From JABDQA01 sp963824415 (GTDB lineage Bacteria; Desulfobacterota; Desulfobulbia; Desulfobulbales; Desulfocapsaceae), in assembly GCA_963824415.1 (NCBI GenBank), contig CAWGPM010000014.1, positions 62,001 to 126,000 of the forward strand: DNA of 64,000 bases, in the 5' to 3' direction. Position 1 is the stretch's first letter; each line of letters opens with the position of its first letter. The position numbers were made by a program, and so were the translations under genes. Of the stretch, positions 59,962 through 64,000 are shown piece after piece. A model generated the notes under the pieces. That model made no database searches and was not told the origin of the DNA. It saw only the letters and a list, made by a program, of their open reading frames with translations.

Positions 59962-61887
59962 TCAGTTGCTGAAATTAAAATCGGTGCTGTAGTCTTCAGC
60001 TTCAAAGCGCTGCAACTGCAGACGGTAATAGCTCGACTGGTGCGGGTCTGCCCGCAGGGCCTCGCGCTCGGCTTGCAGCGCTTCTTCAACATAGCCATTG
60101 GCCCAGTAGGCAGTTGCCAGGGTATCGAGGACATGGGGCAGGGGTCGGGTCTCTGCTGCCGCACGGGCCAGCTCCAGCGCCCGGGTTGGATCTCTGAGCG
60201 AGGGTTCACGCGCGGTCAGCAGCAGCCAGGCAAGATTGTTGAGCAGTTCCGGGTCACTATCTTTGATCTCCAGAGCCTTCTGGTAGGCGCTCAGGGCTTT
60301 GTCTTCAAGCTGTCGGCTGAACAGCAGATCGCCGAACAGCCTGAACCAGTCGCCCTCGTCCTCGACGCCCTGGATGTTTTTCATCAGGACCAGCTCGATG
60401 TATTTACCTTCATAGGTACGGGCCAGTTGCTCGGCGGGCATCTGCTGAATAAGCCCGATAGCCAGGGCCAGCGCCAGCACATAAGCAGTCAGGCTGCGCC
60501 TTATCTTGCGGTCCTGCCCGGCGATCAGGTCCGGCTCCTGTTCACATGCCTCCAGGTGGGCAATCCGCTCTGCTATGCCGAAGTGATGCCAGTTGTGCCG
60601 ATCCGCCGGCTGGCCGCTGGTCTGAACAATCGTCTGGAAGGCGGCGATGAGTGAGCGACCGGTGCCGAAAACCTTGAACGCATACAGATCTGCCTGACGC
60701 TCGAAGTTTCTGATGAAATATCCGAAGATGAACCTGAAATATAACAGCAGCAGAATCAGCAGCGGCAGCGCGCCGATGATCATGATAAGTGTTTCAGCGG
60801 AGATGATGTCAGCGGCCATCAGCGAGAAAACCCAGTCCATGGACAGAAAGAAATAGAGGATGGGCTCGGCCAGAAAGCCTGCAAAAATTGAAAAACCGCC
60901 GATCAGCAGGACATAGAGCAGCAAATGGTATTTTTTTACATGGCCGATTTCGTGGGCCGTCACTGCTTCGAGTTCTGCGGTGCTCATGGACTGCATCAGC
61001 GCCGGTGTCAGCATGATGTAGCGCAGTCCCGGCAGCAGCCCCATCACCGCCGCGGTCAGCACTCGACCCTCAAACAGCGGCCAGACGTAAAACTCCGCAC
61101 TAAAATCCTGCCGGCTGCAGAAGTCTTCGAGGTGCGATCTCAGCGGGCCTTCCGGCAGTTTTGTGCAGCCCCACAGGCGTCGCACCAGCGGCGGGAAAAA
61201 GAGTATGACCAGCACCAGGAACAGACCAAAAAAGAACAGGTCTCCCCAGGTCGTATCGAGAAGGCCCGAAATTCCCGGCAGCGCGGCCAGATTGATCAGG
61301 TCATAGAAGATACTGAGAGTAATCCAGGGCAGGACGATGGGCAGGTTGAGCCGGATATTGAGCAGGATAAATGACCACCGGGAATACTGTTTACCAAATA
61401 CAGCCGTGTATTTTTTCCTGGCGGCAAGCCACATCAGGCAGAGAAAAAGAACGAACAGAGCCAGTCCGGCAAGGTTGGCAAGTATCGGCAATTGCCCGTC
61501 GAAGCTCAACCGCGACAGATAAACACTTATATCGCCGACAAAGAGCAGGCCGCTGAAAAAAACAAGCGCCAGGATCAGAAGTTTTTTTTCGGTGCTGAAG
61601 TAGCCGCTTGAACTCAGTGTTGTGGCTTTGCTGAACAAGCGGACGGCAAGAAACCAGTAAGCAGACAAAGACCCCGCAAGCACCAGCAGTGATACACCTG
61701 GTGCTCTGGAAGACGAACTGCCGCTGGAATCGATACTGATCAGGAAAATGGCAGTGAGAAAGACAAGGAGGTTGGTATAGATCACGGATATTTTGGTACC
61801 CTTTAATATTGCATATAATCTCGTTAATTGAGCTGGTCTCACTATAGTGTCGATTGAGCCGCTCAGCAAGCCACTGTTGGATCCCAC
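59962..61887 (-). CDS. Membrane-bound M48-family zinc peptidase with TPR tail
   Basis: The 641-residue protein has several N-terminal membrane helices (residues ~35-215), then a catalytic domain with VTAHEIGHVKKYHLLLYVLL (HExxH) and the third-ligand region GYFIRNFERQADLYAFKVFG. More helices follow and a C-terminal tetratricopeptide-like part (ALSAYQKALEIKDSDPELLNNLAWL and ATAYWANGYVEEALQAEREA). This is the HtpX/STE24-like M48 family, often in membrane-protein quality control. The start GTG at 61887 has no strong ribosome site and is uncertain. It is 18 bases upstream of nfo. Confidence 0.88.
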   Translation of the reverse strand: MGSNSGLLSGSIDTIVRPAQLTRLYAILKGTKISVIYTNLLVFLTAIFLISIDSSGSSSSRAPGVSLLVLAGSLSAYWFLAVRLFSKATTLSSSGYFSTEKKLLILALVFFSGLLFVGDISVYLSRLSFDGQLPILANLAGLALFVLFLCLMWLAARKKYTAVFGKQYSRWSFILLNIRLNLPIVLPWITLSIFYDLINLAALPGISGLLDTTWGDLFFFGLFLVLVILFFPPLVRRLWGCTKLPEGPLRSHLEDFCSRQDFSAEFYVWPLFEGRVLTAAVMGLLPGLRYIMLTPALMQSMSTAELEAVTAHEIGHVKKYHLLLYVLLIGGFSIFAGFLAEPILYFFLSMDWVFSLMAADIISAETLIMIIGALPLLILLLLYFRFIFGYFIRNFERQADLYAFKVFGTGRSLIAAFQTIVQTSGQPADRHNWHHFGIAERIAHLEACEQEPDLIAGQDRKIRRSLTAYVLALALAIGLIQQMPAEQLARTYEGKYIELVLMKNIQGVEDEGDWFRLFGDLLFSRQLEDKALSAYQKALEIKDSDPELLNNLAWLLLTAREPSLRDPTRALELARAAAETRPLPHVLDTLATAYWANGYVEEALQAEREALRADPHQSSYYRLQLQRFEAEDYSTDFNFSN

Positions 61888-62019
61888 AAGGTAAGGGCAC
61901 GTTTTATACCCAGAGCGTTATACCAGTGGGCGAAAAAGGCTGCAGGTATTTTGTGATTTTCTTTTTTTATTGACTTCGCTGGGTTGATCGTTTTTAATAT
62001 TATGTTTTACTGCCGGTCG

Positions 62020-62096
62020 GGGCGCATAGCTCAGCTGGCTAGAGCCACCGGCTCATAACCGGTCGGTCGTAGGTTCGAGTCCTACTGCGCCCACCA
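62020..62096 (+). tRNA. tRNA with CAU anticodon (Met or Ile2)
   Basis: A complete 77-base cloverleaf with encoded CCA. The acceptor stem GGGCGCA pairs with TGCGCCC, and the anticodon arm is CCGGCTCATAACCGG with CAT anticodon. The T-arm is CGTAGGTTCGAGTCCTACT. It is not initiator tRNA (paired first bases). Elongator Met and lysidine-modified Ile2 cannot be separated by eye. Confidence 0.95.
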
Positions 62097-62231
62097 GAGA
62101 AAAAGAAAACTCAGAAAGGGTTTTGAAAACAAAAAAATTTAGGAACAGAAAGCGAGGGGCCAGAAGCGGCTTCCTCTCTTTAAAGACGAAGGGTTCAGCA
62201 GGAGTCGAACCGACCTGGTCACAGGAGGTTT

Positions 62232-62268
62232 AAAGGTACACCCCAAAAAAGGGATGTACCTTTTTTTT
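62232..62268 (+). terminator. Rho-independent terminator after the tRNA
   Basis: AAAGGTACA (62232-62240) pairs with TGTACCTTT (62255-62263) with an additional CCC/GGG pairing and a run of eight T. Confidence 0.82.
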
Positions 62269-62300
62269 ATGGCTTTTTTCGGCCGCTAAGAAAAGGATTT

Positions 62301-63119
62301 ATGACGGTTACGATCTCAGATATCATCACCTGCCTCGATGCCATCGCCCCGTTCGGCATGGCTCAGTCCTGGGATAATGTGGGCCTGCTTATCGGCGACC
62401 GACGCCGGGAAGTCAAATCGATTCTGGTGGGTCTCGATCCGACCAATCGCCTCCTGAAAGAAGCGCTCGATAAAGGGGCAGATACTGTGATCACCCATCA
62501 TCCGGCGATTTTTAAACCATTCCCCTCTATCGATACCGCTGAGCCTTCCGGCAGCTTTCTGGAGACCGCCCTGGTTTCCAGACTCAATATCCTGGCCTGC
62601 CATACCAATTTCGATAGTGCCGTTGGGGGCGTTAACGATGCCTTGGCCGAACTTCTCGGACTCGCTGAACTAAGTGCGCTGGTCCCCGCTGAAGCAAATG
62701 GCACTGAAGGGGCCGGGTTGGGGCGCCTTGGCCGCTACCCGGAAGCCAGGAGCGGCCGAGAATTCATCGAACTGCTGCTCGATATACTCGAATTGTCTTC
62801 GGTCCAGGTGGCTGGCGTGATCCCCGAACGGATCGAATCGGTGGCACTTTGCGGAGGCAGCGGCTCTGAATTTGCAGAAACAGCCAGACAGCGCGGTGCT
62901 GACCTCTATATTTCTGCTGAAATCAAGCACAATATCGGCTGCTGGGCCGAGGAAGCTGGTTTTTGCGTGATCGACGGAACCCATTACGCGACCGAGAAGC
63001 CAGCCGTCAAATTACTGACTGAACATCTGGTTTCTTACGCCCAAACCCAGGGCTGGGACCTGACGATATTTGAATCGACGAGTGAGAAGCACCCATTTTC
63101 AACAGTGACACGACAGTAG
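62301..63119 (+). CDS. Nif3-like dinuclear metal center protein (YbgI family)
   Basis: The 272-residue protein has the NIF3/YbgI metal-binding blocks AQSWDNVGLLIGD, VITHHPAIFKPF, ILACHTNFDSAVGGVNDALA and ADLYISAEIKHN...VIDGTHYATEKPAV. Length matches the short bacterial form without the PII-like insertion. Family members bind two metal ions and are reported as GTP cyclohydrolase 1 type 2 homologues, but their role is unsettled. The gene is followed by the zinc-ribbon gene and rnpB, an order seen in deltaproteobacteria. Confidence 0.93.
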   Translation: MTVTISDIITCLDAIAPFGMAQSWDNVGLLIGDRRREVKSILVGLDPTNRLLKEALDKGADTVITHHPAIFKPFPSIDTAEPSGSFLETALVSRLNILACHTNFDSAVGGVNDALAELLGLAELSALVPAEANGTEGAGLGRLGRYPEARSGREFIELLLDILELSSVQVAGVIPERIESVALCGGSGSEFAETARQRGADLYISAEIKHNIGCWAEEAGFCVIDGTHYATEKPAVKLLTEHLVSYAQTQGWDLTIFESTSEKHPFSTVTRQ

Positions 63120-63167
63120 CAACGATAATTTACGATACTGATAACAAAACACATAGGGAGACGCGTC

Positions 63168-63881
63168 TTGAACGAATTAATAGAACAACTGGTGTCATTG
63201 CAGGACATCGATCTGAAAATCGACAAGATCGACAGCGAGATCAAACAGGAACAGGATGGGCTGGACAGCCGGATATCCTCTCTGGTGGAGCGTGAAGAGC
63301 GGATCAGCGATCAGGAAGCACAGATCCAGGAGCTGGAAAAAGAGAGGCGCACACTCGAAGATGAAATGACTGACAAGATCGCCCGCGTCAAGGAGCGTCA
63401 GTCTAAAATGATGCAGGTCCAGACCAGCAGGGAACAGACGGCGCTGCTCAAGGAAATCGAGGATGCCAAGCGAAACGTCAAAGAAAATGAGGAAAAGATC
63501 GTCTCCATCATGGAGCAGGTCGAGAAACTGAGCGCCGAGATGAGCGAGGAAAAAAACCTGCTCAAAGCAGAAAAGAAACTGGTGGATGAAGAGAAAGGCA
63601 AGGTCAAATCCGCCATCAACGGTTTGAGCAAGGGCAAGAAAACCAAAATAAACAAACGTGACAAACAGGCCCAGGCGGTCAACGGCTCGATGATCCAGAA
63701 ATATGAACTGCTGCGTAAACGGCGCAACGGGCTGGCCATCGTCAATGTGCTCGACGGTGTCTGTCAGGGCTGTTTCATGAATCTGCCGCCGCAGAAATAC
63801 AATATGCTGCTCAGGGGAGATCAGATTCTTGAATGTCCGTCCTGCCAGCGCCTCATCTATCATCAGGACATCAGCAATTAA
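63168..63881 (+). CDS. C4-type zinc-ribbon coiled-coil protein (CT398 family)
   Basis: The start is TTG 63168 behind AGGGAGACGCGTC. The 237-residue protein begins LNELIEQLVSLQDIDLKID, continues as a long coiled coil (residues ~15-165) and ends with a C4 zinc ribbon GVCQGCFMNLPPQ...ECPSCQRLIYH (CxxC-x20+-CxxC). This matches the CT398/putative nucleic-acid-binding zinc-ribbon family, reported as a possible scaffold, found widely just upstream of rnpB. Confidence 0.92.
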   Translation: MNELIEQLVSLQDIDLKIDKIDSEIKQEQDGLDSRISSLVEREERISDQEAQIQELEKERRTLEDEMTDKIARVKERQSKMMQVQTSREQTALLKEIEDAKRNVKENEEKIVSIMEQVEKLSAEMSEEKNLLKAEKKLVDEEKGKVKSAINGLSKGKKTKINKRDKQAQAVNGSMIQKYELLRKRRNGLAIVNVLDGVCQGCFMNLPPQKYNMLLRGDQILECPSCQRLIYHQDISN

Positions 63882-63927
63882 CGCGGTTTTCGTTGATCTT
63901 TTCTGCAGAAGAACTACATTCAAAGCC

Positions 63928-64000
63928 GGAGCGGGTGCATGATCGCTCCGGCTTTTTTAGTCGGGGAGGAAAGTCCGAACTCCGCAGGGCAGGATGGTTC
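63928..64000 (+). ncRNA. rnpB: RNase P RNA (class A), 5' part
   Basis: GGGGAGGAAAGTCCGAACTCC (63963 onwards) followed by GCAGGGCAGGATGGTTC is the conserved P4/CR-I start of bacterial RNase P RNA. Before it CCGGCT and AGTCGG form a short P3 stem with a TTTTT loop, and GGAGCGGGTG near 63928 is the probable P1 strand. The 3' part lies beyond the window edge. The start is estimated from this folding. Confidence 0.85.

Noticed and set aside
62194..62222. T-arm-like sequence AGGAGTCGAACC after the tRNA
   Set aside because: Only about 11 bases fit a tRNA T-arm and no cloverleaf can be built; the match to the tmRNA end is generic.
63922..63958. Terminator-like hairpin (AAAGCCGGAGCG / CGCTCCGGCTTT plus T run) after the zinc-ribbon gene
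   Set aside because: The same bases form the P1/P3 parts of RNase P RNA, which starts in this segment. It might still act as a terminator, but it is not annotated separately.
1..64000. CRISPR arrays or prophage structural genes
   Set aside because: I saw no regularly spaced direct repeats or phage capsid or tail genes in the window.

Overview
The window looks like chromosomal DNA of moderate-to-high GC from a Gram-negative bacterium, most likely a deltaproteobacterial (Desulfobacterota, perhaps Desulfobulbales-like) anaerobe. This is inferred from the Nif3 - C4 zinc-ribbon - rnpB gene order, smpB next to ssrA, a DUF362 ferredoxin-type protein, an apparent selenoprotein, and a TRAP sugar-acid locus. 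It is not proven. The psp and ynj loci are of the type known from gammaproteobacteria. Layout: (1) 1-12 kb: a catabolic locus for a sugar acid or related carboxylate (Ldh2-type dehydrogenase, DapA-family lyase, GntR/FCD regulator, divergent TRAP transporter dctPQM, two SDR-type enzymes, lactonase-like amidohydrolase, D-2-hydroxyacid dehydrogenase, enolase-superfamily dehydratase/cycloisomerase, HpcH/HpaI aldolase). (2) 12-16.4 kb: an acetoin-utilisation-like protein-acetylation module (CBS protein, AcuC-like deacetylase, CoA-transferase fused to a GNAT domain) and a PilZ protein. (3) 16.5-19.2 kb: phage-shock genes pspABC with divergent pspF and a good sigma-54 promoter. (4) 19.2-23.5 kb: a ynjBCDF-like ABC importer with a CDP-alcohol phosphatidyltransferase. 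(5) 23.8-33.8 kb: zinc metallopeptidase, flavodoxin, PPK2, a molybdenum group (MOT1-type transporter, Mo-storage-like protein, XdhC), RidA and a large MscS channel. (6) 34.2-44.8 kb: a Sel1 protein, a probable selenocysteine-containing rhodanese with a visible SECIS hairpin, and an eight-gene, mostly overlapping operon. That operon encodes a secreted protein, a lipoprotein, TPR and PEGA/SUMF1 proteins, a small exported protein, a MotA/TolQ/ExbB channel and two von Willebrand A proteins whose N-terminal helix resembles the ExbD/TolR helix. I regard it as the best candidate for an undescribed system: an envelope ion-driven machine with vWA output domains. (7) 44.8-56.2 kb: BLUF photoreceptor, DUF362 protein, small hypotheticals, two PilZ paralogues, an IHF/HU protein, ugd and galU, mixed with AT-rich DNA, a 70-bp ugd fragment, an IS21-like end and a broken integrase beside ssrA: a worn accessory region. 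(8) 56.3-64 kb: conserved housekeeping genes: tmRNA, smpB, a GspE/PilB ATPase, nfo, an M48 peptidase, a CAU-anticodon tRNA, Nif3, zinc-ribbon protein and the 5' part of RNase P RNA. Two copies of a 140-bp MITE-like element, each with terminal inverted repeats and its own 4-bp target duplication, sit at 33.9 and 47.3 kb. All functions are read from motifs and context; no database search was possible.
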